A stretch of DNA of 64,000 nt from Methylomonas koyamae (GTDB lineage Bacteria > Pseudomonadota > Gammaproteobacteria > Methylococcales > Methylomonadaceae), in contig NZ_LUUK01000226.1 of the NCBI RefSeq assembly GCF_001644025.1, forward strand, positions 1 through 64,000. The letters run 5' to 3'. The notes beneath the pieces are model-generated. The model was given only the letters and a program-made list of their open reading frames with translations, was not told the origin of the DNA and did not search any database. Both the position numbers and the translations under genes were made by a program. Of this stretch, positions 8,568 to 19,000 are shown piece after piece (position 1 is the stretch's first letter; each line of letters opens with the position of its first letter).

Positions 8568-9608
8568 TCAATAGCTGACCTGTAGCACGTCCACTTTTTC
8601 CCAGACCCGTTCGGTGAAATCGGCGTCCATTGCCGGCATGCCGTCCTTGAGCCAATCGACGATGACTTTGGCAACGTTCGGATAAGTCACATGCACCGCG
8701 TGCGGATGCCGCAACCACTCGTCGATCACCGCCGCGTCCAGGTTGTACATCGTGTGCCCGTAACCCAGTTGTTTCAACGCGGCGGCGTTGGAGATCTGTT
8801 CCATCTGGGCGTGCAAGGGCTTGACCAGTATCTTCTTACCCAATTGCAGGGATTCGCTGGCCAGCTCGAAGCCGGCGTTGCTGATGATGCCGGCACTGTC
8901 GTACAAATCGGTTTGAAAGCCTTGTCGAGACAGCGGTTTGCACTGAATATGCGAGTAGGGGCTGGCGATCGGCTCCGGCGCGTAGACATGAAACTGGTAA
9001 TTTTCGAAAGGACTCAGCAGCGTCATCACTTCGCCGATGTCCTCGAACGGCAAATACACCAGAATCTTGTTCGCCTGCACGCTTTGCGGAAACGCCGGGG
9101 TTTCAATGATGGGCGGCAATATAGGCTGGCCGAAATGATGCCAATGCAGGCCGATACCAATGTCGGCGGGCGCGAAATACTTCATGACCCGCTCGGCGAT
9201 GGGGTCGCCGCCGGCCCGCGGAATATCATGGCCGAACGCATATTGATGACCGATACCCAACACCGGCTTGCGCTGGCGTTTGGCGGCCCAAGCCGTCACC
9301 GGTTCGAAATCGCTGATGATCAAATCGTAGCCGCTCAAGTCCAGGCTGCCGATGTCCTTGACAAAGCGGATAGGCTTGGCTTGCAACGCGGTCTTAACGT
9401 AACTGACCTGGCCCTTGTGAGTATTGAAGGTCAAGCCATCCTTGAGCTGGTAGCCGTTGAACACCTCCATGTCGAAATACTTGTCGGCCGGCCGGCCGCT
9501 GAATTGAAACGTCACATCGAAACCGGCCGCGTTAAGCTCCCTGGCCATCACTCTGGCGCGGGTGATATGACCGTTGCCGGTCCCCTGCACCCCGTAAAAT
9601 ATTTTCAT
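8568..9608 (-). CDS. Glycosyltransferase, MJ1255/VC2487 family (GT28-like)
   Basis: 346 residues. The N-terminus MKIFYGVQGTGNGHITRA is typical of this uncharacterised glycosyltransferase family, with a glycine loop like that of MurG-type GT-B enzymes. The C-terminal half holds the expected sugar-nucleotide region (DSAGIISNAGFELASESLQLGK, then PLHAQMEQ). The enzyme should transfer a sugar from a nucleotide donor to a lipid or carbohydrate acceptor; the acceptor is unknown. Its start overlaps the stop of the upstream PAP2 gene by ATGA, so the two are coupled. A lipid phosphatase next to a lipid-type glycosyltransferase suggests a shared isoprenoid- or glycerolipid-linked pathway. Confidence 0.85.
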   Translation of the reverse strand: MKIFYGVQGTGNGHITRARVMARELNAAGFDVTFQFSGRPADKYFDMEVFNGYQLKDGLTFNTHKGQVSYVKTALQAKPIRFVKDIGSLDLSGYDLIISDFEPVTAWAAKRQRKPVLGIGHQYAFGHDIPRAGGDPIAERVMKYFAPADIGIGLHWHHFGQPILPPIIETPAFPQSVQANKILVYLPFEDIGEVMTLLSPFENYQFHVYAPEPIASPYSHIQCKPLSRQGFQTDLYDSAGIISNAGFELASESLQLGKKILVKPLHAQMEQISNAAALKQLGYGHTMYNLDAAVIDEWLRHPHAVHVTYPNVAKVIVDWLKDGMPAMDADFTERVWEKVDVLQVSY

Positions 9609-10129
9609 AATAAGGTTTGATTTAAGCTAAAAATCGCGATGGCAACGCCCAGCAGAGCCCCCATCAGCGTATCGGTCGGAAAATGCACGCCCAACACTAC
9701 CCGCGAAAACCCCACCGACGCCGCCCACAGATACAACAACGGCATCAGCGTCGGCAGGAAATTGCCCAGCAGAGTCGCCACCATGAAAGCGGCCGAGGTA
9801 TGGCCGGACGGGAAACTAAACTGGTCGGACGGCTTGATCGTGCTGCGAAAATCGCGCAGCGCCTGCTGCGGCCGGTTGCGTTTGAAGCCGTTCTTCAGCA
9901 ACCAATAAATCGGACGCTCCAACAGAAATGCCAGCAACAGCGCTTGTAGCAGCCGGTCGTGACCGCCCTGGTCCCAGTACAACCAAATCGCCAGCATCAC
10001 ATACGGCACGCCGTCGCCGGTCCTGGAAATCGATCGACATACACCTACCAAATTGGCGTGCGCACCGACGCCATTCAGCCAGGTAAATAACGAAACGTCG
10101 TATTTGTGTATCGAATAAATCAGCTTCAT
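9605..10129 (-). CDS. PAP2-family membrane phosphatase
   Basis: 174 residues with about five membrane helices. All three parts of the PAP2 phosphatase signature are visible: KNGFKRNRP (pattern K-x6-RP), FPSGHTSA with the catalytic His, and SRVVLGVHFPTD with the second His. Proteins of this class dephosphorylate lipid phosphates such as phosphatidate or undecaprenyl pyrophosphate at the outer face of the inner membrane. First gene of a two-gene operon, its stop overlapping the start of the glycosyltransferase. Divergent from the c-di-GMP gene at 10367, with a 237-base shared upstream region. Confidence 0.9.
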   Translation of the reverse strand: MKLIYSIHKYDVSLFTWLNGVGAHANLVGVCRSISRTGDGVPYVMLAIWLYWDQGGHDRLLQALLLAFLLERPIYWLLKNGFKRNRPQQALRDFRSTIKPSDQFSFPSGHTSAAFMVATLLGNFLPTLMPLLYLWAASVGFSRVVLGVHFPTDTLMGALLGVAIAIFSLNQTLL

Positions 10130-10366
10130 GGCCCTTCCCCCTCAGCTTTGCCGCGCGTGTCGACCGCGACGGCCGCACGGCGTTGGAAAACCGTTTTTCC
10201 TTTTGTTATTTGGTCCTTAACGCGATGGGACTAGCTTAAATTGGCCGTGTGACAGTGGAATGAAGGTTTGTTTAAGGTTGTGTGACAACCCGATCCGGCG
10301 CGAAAGGGCTAAAATAGCGGAAGGCTCGGCCGGGCCTGACACCGCATAGGGCACCACGAGATTAGG

Positions 10367-13306
10367 ATGAGTCGAAAAACCATTGCCGATTTGATGACCA
10401 GGGAGGTCGTGCAAGTCGCGCCCGCGACACCGCTGGCGGATTGCGCCGATATGATGGCGCGCCGCCGCATTAGCTCGTTGGTCATCGGCGAACAGCAAAT
10501 GCCGCTCGGTATCGTCACCGAACGGGATATGGTCAAACTGCTCGGCAACGGCACCGATCTGGCGCTGCCGGTCGGCGATTTCATGGCGGCTCCGCTGATT
10601 ACCGCACCAGCCGAAACCGATTTTCGTGACGCGGTTCATTTATTGATACAGCACGGAATACGCCATCTGGCGGTCGTCGACGACCAAGGCCGGCTCAACG
10701 GCATCGTCACCGAAACCGATTTTCGCCGGCATAGCGGGATCGAGGAATTCGTCGGGCTGCGCACGATCGCCAGCATCATGGACACCAACGTGCTGTCGCT
10801 ACGCCGTACCGCGACCGTCGGCGACGCGGCCGTCCGCATGCATGCCTGCCGCGCCAGCTGCGCGATCGTCGTCGACGGCGTCAAGCCGGTCGGGATCATC
10901 ACCGAGCGCGACATGGTCCGCCTTTATCGCCGCCAAGCCGCCGATATGCTGGTCGGCGACGCGATGAGCAGTCCGGTGCTCAGCGTGTCTCCCGAGCATC
11001 TGGTCATCGACGCGGTTCAACTGATGCAGACTCGCGGCGTCCGTCACCTGGTCGTTGTCGACGACCGGGGCGACATGCTGGCCACCGTCCGCGAACACGA
11101 CGTGGTCAAGCACACCGAAGGCCAGTACATCGACCTGCTCAATCAGATCATTCACGAACAACTGGACGAATTGCGCCAGCACCAAGCCAAAATCGCCGAG
11201 CTGACCTATCAGGCGGCACTGTTGGCCAGCGAAAACCGGGTCCTGGAAAAACAACGCAAGCTCGATGCGATCATCGAAAACGCACTGGACGCTATCGTGC
11301 TGATGGATGAAAGCGGGGCCATCAGCGGCTGGAACCATCAGGCCGAAACGATGTTCGGTTGGCCGAGGGACCAGGCCTTGGGCCGGAAACTGTTGGAAAC
11401 CATCGTGCCGCCGATTTATCGGCAGCAGCATCGAGAAGGCGTGAGGACCTTTCTGGCATCCGGCGCCAACCGCCTGAACATGCGCGTCGAAACCCTGGCG
11501 ATCGATCGGCAGGGCCGGCATTTCGCGGTGGAATTGTCGGTTACCTTGGTCGAAACCGCGCAAGGCCGGGAATTTGCCGCATTCATTCGCGACATCTCCG
11601 AACGCAAGCGCAACGAGGACGAAATGCGAGTGGCCTCGCTGATCTATCAAAACAGCGGCGAAGCGATGATGGTCACCGACGCCAACGGTGCGATCCTGAA
11701 CATCAATCCGGCCTTTACCGAATTGACCGGCTATCGGCTGGACGAAGTGGTCGGCAAAAAACCGCGCATGCTCAATTCCGGCCGCCACGACGCCGGCTTT
11801 TACCAGGAAATGTGGCATCGTTTGAACACTTGCGGCGCCTGGCAGGGCGAAATCTGGAATAAGCGCAAAAACGGCGAAATCTTTGCCGAGTGGCTGACGA
11901 TCAATACGATTTTCGACGAAGCCGGCGCGCCGCACCGGCGTGTGGCTCTGTTCTCCGACATCACCGAAAAGAAGCGCGCCGAGGAATTGATCTGGACCCA
12001 GGCCAATTTCGATCCGCTCACCGGCCTACCCAACCGCCGGATGTTTCAAGAACACCTCAGTTTAGCCGTCAAAAAATCCGAGCGCAGCGGCATTCCGCTG
12101 GCCTTGATGTTTATCGACCTGGATCATTTTAAGGAAATCAACGATACGCTGGGCCACGACATCGGCGATAAATTGCTGCAGGAAGCGGCTCGGCGTCTGA
12201 GCGGCAGCGTGCGCGCCACCGACACGGTCGCGCGCTTGGGCGGCGACGAATTTACCGTGATTCTCGAAGACATCGAGTCGCCGAGCGCCACTTCGCGTAT
12301 CGCCGAACATATCCTGGAAAAACTGGCGACCAGTTTTCATGTGGAAGGCGAGGTTTTTTACATTTCGGCCAGTATAGGTATCACGTTTTACCCGGACGAC
12401 GCCGAGGCGCTCGACGACTTACGCAAAAATGCGGATCAGGCGATGTACGATGCCAAGCACCAGGGTCGCAATCGCTATAGCTACTTTACCTCGGACATGC
12501 GCGAAGTCGCGCTGAATCGGCTGAGCATCGTCAACGGCCTGCGCCAAGCCCTGGCCAACGCCGAACTCAGACTCTACTACCAACCCATCGTCGACCTGCG
12601 CGACGGTTCGGTTTACAAGGCCGAAGCGCTAATCCGCTGGCAACATCCGCAACGCGGCCTGATTGGGCCGGATATTTTCATCCCGCTGGCCGAAGAACAA
12701 GGCTTGATCCTGGATATCGGCGACTGGGTTTTCCGGCGCGCGATCCACCAAGTCGGCGAATGGCGAGAACGCTTTCGCCCCGATTTCCAGATCAGCGTCA
12801 ACAAGTCGCCGGTACAGTTTCAGACTGATCAAACCTTTTACAAGAACTGGCTGCAAATTCTGCTCGACGCCGGTTTGCCGGGCGACAGCGTCACGATCGA
12901 AATCACCGAGAGCCTGACCTTGGGCGGCAAACCCATCGTCGCCGAAAAGCTGCAACTGTTTCGCGATGCCGGCATCCAGGTGGCGATCGACGACTTCGGC
13001 ACCGGCTACTCGTCGCTCGCCTACCTGAAGCGCTACGACATCGATTTCCTGAAAATCGACCGCAGCTTCGTCCGCAACCTGGACAGCAACGAGAACGACC
13101 GGGTGTTATGCGCGGCGATGATCGCCATGGCCCACACGCTGGGCATGCAGGTCATCGCCGAAGGCGTCGAAACCGAACGGCAGCGCGACTTGCTGGCCGC
13201 GGCCGGCTGCGACTATGCGCAAGGCTATTGGTATACCGTTCCCTTGCCGGCGGACCAATTCGAGCAATGGTTGCTCGACTCCGGCCGAGCAAACTATACC
13301 AAATGA
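10367..13306 (+). CDS. CBS(x4)-PAS(x2)-GGDEF-EAL cyclic di-GMP regulator
   Basis: 979 residues, no membrane segment. Order: four CBS motifs (about 5-57, 70-122, 134-187, 196-249), a coiled coil (255-300), two PAS domains (300-415 and 425-545), GGDEF (550-715) and EAL (725-970). The GGDEF motif is intact (625-629, RLGGDEF), so cyclase activity is plausible. The EAL domain keeps EALIRW, EITES and DDFGTGYSSL, so phosphodiesterase activity is also plausible. CBS pairs usually bind adenine nucleotides or S-adenosylmethionine, so this protein may tie c-di-GMP level to cell energy state; PAS domains may add redox, light or gas sensing. It is soluble, unlike most sensors of this type. Confidence 0.93.
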   Translation: MSRKTIADLMTREVVQVAPATPLADCADMMARRRISSLVIGEQQMPLGIVTERDMVKLLGNGTDLALPVGDFMAAPLITAPAETDFRDAVHLLIQHGIRHLAVVDDQGRLNGIVTETDFRRHSGIEEFVGLRTIASIMDTNVLSLRRTATVGDAAVRMHACRASCAIVVDGVKPVGIITERDMVRLYRRQAADMLVGDAMSSPVLSVSPEHLVIDAVQLMQTRGVRHLVVVDDRGDMLATVREHDVVKHTEGQYIDLLNQIIHEQLDELRQHQAKIAELTYQAALLASENRVLEKQRKLDAIIENALDAIVLMDESGAISGWNHQAETMFGWPRDQALGRKLLETIVPPIYRQQHREGVRTFLASGANRLNMRVETLAIDRQGRHFAVELSVTLVETAQGREFAAFIRDISERKRNEDEMRVASLIYQNSGEAMMVTDANGAILNINPAFTELTGYRLDEVVGKKPRMLNSGRHDAGFYQEMWHRLNTCGAWQGEIWNKRKNGEIFAEWLTINTIFDEAGAPHRRVALFSDITEKKRAEELIWTQANFDPLTGLPNRRMFQEHLSLAVKKSERSGIPLALMFIDLDHFKEINDTLGHDIGDKLLQEAARRLSGSVRATDTVARLGGDEFTVILEDIESPSATSRIAEHILEKLATSFHVEGEVFYISASIGITFYPDDAEALDDLRKNADQAMYDAKHQGRNRYSYFTSDMREVALNRLSIVNGLRQALANAELRLYYQPIVDLRDGSVYKAEALIRWQHPQRGLIGPDIFIPLAEEQGLILDIGDWVFRRAIHQVGEWRERFRPDFQISVNKSPVQFQTDQTFYKNWLQILLDAGLPGDSVTIEITESLTLGGKPIVAEKLQLFRDAGIQVAIDDFGTGYSSLAYLKRYDIDFLKIDRSFVRNLDSNENDRVLCAAMIAMAHTLGMQVIAEGVETERQRDLLAAAGCDYAQGYWYTVPLPADQFEQWLLDSGRANYTK

Positions 13307-13508
13307 ATCGCCTACGGTTTCTTCGCGCGATTTCAATCCCGGCGGACTCCGGTTGGCAATTTCCGGCGCGATGGAGCGCGCGGCGATTGAATTTTTAGCC
13401 GCGCGCCAGGTTTGCTACAATTTACGGTCGCGCCCGGCGTCGCGCAAGACCTTGCGCTACCGGCAACCCATGATCGATCCGTTCCCACTCCGGCAACCTC
13501 GGGGCACT

Positions 13509-14966
13509 ATGCAACGTTTTTGTACATTAGGATTCGTACTCGGCCTGATATTGATGGTCTTCGGCCTGACTTACGCACTGCCCATCGCCACCTCGCTCTA
13601 CTTCGACGACGGCATGGCCGATCATTTCGTCCGCGGCATGTCGCTGAATATCGGCCTTGGCAGCGTGCTGGCCGGTCTGACGATGCGCTTTCGCGGCGAC
13701 ATTAAAACCCGCGACGGCTACCTACTGGTCGCCTCGTTTTGGATATTGATGTCGGCGGCGGCAACGCTACCGCTACTGTGGGGCATCCCTGGCCTGTCGT
13801 TTACCGACGCTTTCTTCGAAACGGTTTCCGGCTTTACGACCACCGGCGCCACGATATTGATCGGTCTGGACGCGCTAGCGCCGTCGCTGAATCTGTGGCG
13901 GCACGAAATGGTTTGGATCGGCGGCCTCGGCATCATCGTATTGGCGGTGGCGATTCTGCCGCTTTTAGGTATCGGCGGCATGCAGCTCTACAAAGCCGAA
14001 ATCGCCGGGCCGATCAAGGACAGCAAAATCACGCCCCGCATCACGGAAACCGCCCGCCTGCTGTGGCTAGTCTATGCCGGCATCACGCTGGCGTGCATCG
14101 CCTCGCTTAAAATGGCCGGAATGAGTTGGTTCGACGCGATATGCCATGCATTCTCGGCAATGGGCCTGGGCGGCTTCTCCACCCACGACGCCAGCGTCGG
14201 CTATTACGACTCGCCGGCCATCGAACTGGTTTTGATCGTGTTCATGCTGATTTCGGCAATGAACTTCGCGCTGCATTACCAGGCCGTACACCTCGGAAGC
14301 CTAATGCCCTACAAGCAGGATGCCGAAGTGTTGCCTATGTTGGCCTTGGTCGCGTTTAGCATCTGGCTGTGCAGTTGGTACATTTGGGATAACGGTGTGT
14401 ATTCCACTTTTCTCGAAAGCTTGCGACACGTGGCGTTCAACTTGGTCTCGATCGCGACCGACTGCGGGTTCGCCAGTGTCGATTACGACAAATGGCCGCC
14501 GTTCGTCCCCTGGTGGATGCTGTATTTGAGTTGTATTACCTGCTGCACCGGCTCGACCGGCGGGGGCATCAAGATGTTTCGCACACTGCTGCTTTGGAAG
14601 CAGGCCAGCCGGGAGATGTTCAGCATTCTCCATCCGAGGGCCATCAACCCGATCCGGATCGGCGACATGCCGATACCCAATAAGATCATTTTCGCGGTTC
14701 TGGCCTTTATCTTTATGTACTTTATCTCGGTGGTGGTGCTGACCTTTTCGCTGATTTTTTCCGGGCTGGACGCGATCTCTGCGTTAAGCGCGATTCTGGC
14801 GTGCATCAACAATGCCGGCCCCGGACTAAACCAAGTCGGCCCGGCTACCAACTATCAGAGCCTCGGCGATTTTCAAACCTGGATTTGCTCGGCGGCAATG
14901 CTGCTCGGACGTTTGGAAATTATCACGCTGATCGTGCTTTTTACTCCCACTTTCTGGAGAAAATAG
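13509..14966 (+). CDS. trkH: Potassium uptake protein TrkH
   Basis: 485 residues, matching E. coli TrkH (about 483). Multi-spanning inner-membrane K+ channel subunit that works with the regulatory subunit TrkA (not in the window). The four pore-loop filter regions can be seen: SGFTTTGATI, FSAMGLGGFSTHD, ATDCGFASVDYD with the nearby CCTGSTGGGIKMFR, and NNAGPGLNQVGP. The ATG at 13509 (MQRFCTLGFVLG) is chosen because it begins at the first membrane helix; upstream in-frame starts back to 13215 would overlap the previous gene. It precedes secF by 85 bases in the same direction. Confidence 0.93.
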   Translation: MQRFCTLGFVLGLILMVFGLTYALPIATSLYFDDGMADHFVRGMSLNIGLGSVLAGLTMRFRGDIKTRDGYLLVASFWILMSAAATLPLLWGIPGLSFTDAFFETVSGFTTTGATILIGLDALAPSLNLWRHEMVWIGGLGIIVLAVAILPLLGIGGMQLYKAEIAGPIKDSKITPRITETARLLWLVYAGITLACIASLKMAGMSWFDAICHAFSAMGLGGFSTHDASVGYYDSPAIELVLIVFMLISAMNFALHYQAVHLGSLMPYKQDAEVLPMLALVAFSIWLCSWYIWDNGVYSTFLESLRHVAFNLVSIATDCGFASVDYDKWPPFVPWWMLYLSCITCCTGSTGGGIKMFRTLLLWKQASREMFSILHPRAINPIRIGDMPIPNKIIFAVLAFIFMYFISVVVLTFSLIFSGLDAISALSAILACINNAGPGLNQVGPATNYQSLGDFQTWICSAAMLLGRLEIITLIVLFTPTFWRK

Positions 14967-15051
14967 TACAATTCCCAGCCTTATCGCCCGTGGGCGCCGT
15001 CGCCGTCCGGCATTGGCCCCGCCACCACTTCAATTATCGGAAACCCTAGTC

Positions 15052-15978
15052 ATGACCGCCGAACGCCATATCGACTTCCTCAGCAAGCGCAAGCTGGCTT
15101 ATTTCTTCTCCGGCACCCTGTTCCTGATCTCGCTGATTTCGTTTTTCGTCAAGGGCCTGGACTTGGGCATCGACTTTACCGGCGGCAGCGTTTACGAGAT
15201 GCATTACAACCAATCGGTCGACATCGACAAAATGCGCTCGACCCTGGAACAACAAGGCTTCGCCGACGCCAACCTACAAAATTTCGGCAGCTCGCAAGAT
15301 ATTTTGATCCGCCTAAAGCCGATCGAAAACATCAGCCAAAAGGAACTCAGCGAGAAAGTCCTGTCCGTCGCCAACAGCAGTCAAGCCCAAGCCGGCGAGC
15401 TGCGCCGCGTCGAGTTCGTCGGCCCGCAAGTCGGCGACGAATTGATCAACGACGGCGGTTTGGCGCTGTTCTTCGCCTTCGTCGGCGTCATGGTCTACGT
15501 CAGCATACGCTTCGAATGGAAGCTGTCGGTCGGCGCGATCGCCGCGCTGTTCCACGACACCATCATCACGATGGGCTTCTTCTCGGTGTTCGGCTGGGAA
15601 TTCGACATGACCGTGCTATCGGCGATCCTGGCGCTGATCGGTTACTCGATCAACGACACCATCGTCGTCTACGACCGAATTCGCGAAACCGTCCGCACCA
15701 GCCGCCGCGAACCGATCGCCGACATCACCAACCGCGCCCTGAACGACACCTTGAGCCGGACCATTCTGACCTCGCTGACGGTATTCCTGACCCTGTTGGC
15801 CTTGGCATTCCTCGGCGGCAAAACCATACACGGCTTCGCGATCGCAATGTTGATCGGCGTCATCAAAGGTACTTATTCGTCGATTTATATCGCCAGCTCC
15901 TTGGCGTTAAGCCTGGGCTTGACCCGGGAAGACCTGATGCCGCCCGAAAAAGATGAAACCGTCGATCAACTGCCGTAA
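15052..15978 (+). CDS. secF: Protein translocase subunit SecF
   Basis: 308 residues, the normal SecF length. With SecD it forms the proton-driven complex that helps pull secreted proteins across the inner membrane. Features: N-terminal helix after FLSKRKLAYFFSG, the first-periplasmic-domain motif GLDLGIDFTGGSVYEM, and the conserved membrane segments with ALIGYSINDTIVVYDRIRE and NRALNDTLSRTILTSL. Six membrane helices are expected. Odd: SecD and YajC, which normally lie directly upstream, are absent; trkH is there instead. Start 15052 (MTAERHIDF) is preferred over the in-frame ATG at 15013. Confidence 0.93.
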   Translation: MTAERHIDFLSKRKLAYFFSGTLFLISLISFFVKGLDLGIDFTGGSVYEMHYNQSVDIDKMRSTLEQQGFADANLQNFGSSQDILIRLKPIENISQKELSEKVLSVANSSQAQAGELRRVEFVGPQVGDELINDGGLALFFAFVGVMVYVSIRFEWKLSVGAIAALFHDTIITMGFFSVFGWEFDMTVLSAILALIGYSINDTIVVYDRIRETVRTSRREPIADITNRALNDTLSRTILTSLTVFLTLLALAFLGGKTIHGFAIAMLIGVIKGTYSSIYIASSLALSLGLTREDLMPPEKDETVDQLP

Positions 15979-16085
15979 AACATTCCACTCAAGGAACGCC
16001 ACGGCGCGCTCCATATCGCGGCCGTGACGACGGCCGCGATGCCAGACTACGATTTTCCACTTCAAGCGAACTATCACGGAAACAC

Positions 16086-19000
16086 TTGATGACCAAACAG
16101 TTAAACACCCGCGACCTGACTCAACTCACTTTAGGCATCCCCGGTTTCGACTATCGAGACCTGTACGACAGTCGGCGACTGAACGACCTGATGACGGTGT
16201 TCGACCTGTCGGTCGAGCAACACGATCCTAACTTGTTCAAGGAAATCGCGGCTTACCGCGCCTGCGGCGGAGCGGGCATGAAGCCCGAGGACATCTCGGA
16301 ACTTCTGGTCAAAATGGCGCCGCTAGTGGGCACCTTCGTCGCGAAACTGTTCAACGTCGGCGATGTACGCGAGCAACAAATCGACAAGATTCGCGGCGAG
16401 TTCGACAGCGTGTTCACTTACCGCACGCAAATCGTTGGCAATTTGGCCAAACTGTTCAAAGGCCAGACTATCGAGGGCTGGGACATCGCCGAACTCGGCG
16501 CGCAGTTGGATGCCCTGCTGGCGGCAACCGGCAGATCCGAACTGTATGCAACCGATCCGGAACTAGCTGTTAGCCAGCTCGGCGCGGACTTTTGGCGTTT
16601 AACCCAAAATGCCGATCTCAGCGATGCGGATATTGCCGCATTGAAGCAACAAGTCGCCGATTCACCGATATTGAGCAAGGCCGCCATCAGCGACGGCCCG
16701 GCCGCCTTCGCCGCCGCGCTGCTCGACATCGTCCGCCGCTGGAGCTTCGCCGCCAAACAAGTGCCGGAACTGCAAGCCGTCGTCGAAAAGTGGCTGAGCT
16801 TCAAGATCGCCGAAAAAACCGACCTGGATAACTTGGTGGCGCACGCCAGCGTCTCGCAAGACGGCTACGAAGTCTGGGCCTGCGACGAACACCATCACCG
16901 CCGCCGCGATGGTTTTGCATTGACCGACAAGCGCTTCAAACAACGCCAGGCACTGTACGAAATCGATCACTGCATTTACTGCCACGATCGCGACAATGAT
17001 TCGTGCTCGAAAGGCATCAAGAACAAAAAAGACAACACCTTCAAGGCCAACCACCTGGGTTCGTTGATGACCGGTTGCCCGCTGGAGGAAAAAATTTCCG
17101 AAATGCACTTGGTCAAGCGTCAAGGCGACAACATCGGCGCGCTGGCGATGATCATCATCGACAACCCGATGTGCCCCGGCACCGGCCACCGGATTTGCAA
17201 CGACTGCATGCGCGGCTGCATTTACCAAAAAACCGAGGCCGTCAACATTCCGCAAATCGAAACCAACGTCCTGACCGACGTGCTGTTCATGCCGTGGGGT
17301 TTCGAGATTTACAGCCTGTTGACCCGCTGGAACCCGCTCAACGTCAAGCGCCCGGTCGCCCTGCCCTACAACGGCAAAAACGTCTTGGTGGCCGGAATGG
17401 GGCCCGCCGGTTACACGCTATCGCATTATTTGCTCAACGAAGGCTTCGGCGTGGTCGGCATCGACGCGTTGAAAATCGAACCGCTGCCCTTGCATTTGAC
17501 CGGCGACCGGGACAATCCGCCGTTACCGATCATCGATTTCCAAGCGCTTTACGAGGATCTGGATAAACGGGTCATGCTCGGCTTCGGCGGTGTCGCCGAA
17601 TACGGCATCACCGTGCGTTGGGACAAGAATTTTTTGAAAGTGATTTACCTGACGCTGCTGCGCCGTAGTGCCTTCAAGTGCTATGGCGGCGTGCGTTTCG
17701 GCGGCACGATCACCATCGACGAGGCCTGGGGTCTGGGTTTCGACCACATCGCCATCGCCAGCGGCGCCGGCAAGCCGACCGTCATCGATCTGAAAAACAA
17801 CATGACCCGCGGCATTCGCAAGGCTTCGGACTTCTTGATGGGCTTGCAATTGACCGGCGCGGCGAAAGAATCGTCACTGGCCAACCTGCAAGTCAGAATG
17901 CCGGCCGGCGTGATCGGCGGCGGTTTGACCGCTATCGATACCGCCACCGAATTGCTGGCTTACTATCCGTTGCAAGTCAGCAAAATCACCAAACGTTACG
18001 ACAAATTGGTCGCCAAATACGGCGAGGCCGAAGTACGCGGCCGTTATGACAAGGAAGAACTTGAAATCCTGGAAGAATTCCTGGCCCACGGCCGGGTGAT
18101 CGAAGCCGAACGCGCCCGCGCTGCGGCGGCCGGCGAAACGCCGAACTTCCTGCCCTTCCTGAAACAATGGGGCGGCGTGACGATGTTCTATCGCAAAGGC
18201 ATCAAGGATTCGCCGGCCTACCGGCAAAACCACGAAGAAATCCACGAAGCGCTGTCGGAAGGGATTTATCTGGCCGAAGGCATGAGCCCGCTGGAAGCCA
18301 TCAACGACGACTACGGCCACCTAAAAGCGGTGCGCTTCGAGAAACTGGAATTGCAGGAAGGCCGTTGGCGCACCGTCGGTGAACAGGAAGTCGCGTTGCG
18401 CGGCCTGTTTATCGCCGCCGGCACCGCGCCGAATACGATTTACCAGTCCGAACACCCACGCACTTTCGCGATGGAAGGCAAGTTCTACAAACGCCACGAA
18501 CCCGACTGGCTGCCAGGCAAGGCCGAACTGGTACCGATGGCCGACGAGGCACAAGTCAAGGTCGGCAAGCCCTCACCGTTTACCTCGTACCATAGCGAAG
18601 GTCGCTATATTAGCTTCTACGGCGACAACCATCCGGTTTATGCCGGCAACGTCGTCAAAGCGATGGCCAGCGCCAAGGACGGTTATCCGTATATCGTCAA
18701 ACTGTTCGAAAACGAAATCGCCAAGCTGGATGCCGGAAAACAAGCCGAGCGCGACGCGGCCTGGCGGGCCATGCAGGACAAGCTGGACGAGTTGTTCCTG
18801 GCCCATGTCGTCGAAGTCAACCGCCTGACCCCGACCATCATCGAAGTCGTGATCAAGGCCCCGGCGGCGGCGAAAAACTTCGAGCCGGGTCAATTCTACC
18901 GAGTACAGAACTACGAGTCCTTGGCGCCCGTCGTCGAAGGCACCGCGCTGGCAGCCGAAGGTTTGGCTCTGACCGGTGCCTGGGTTGACAAAGAAAAAGG

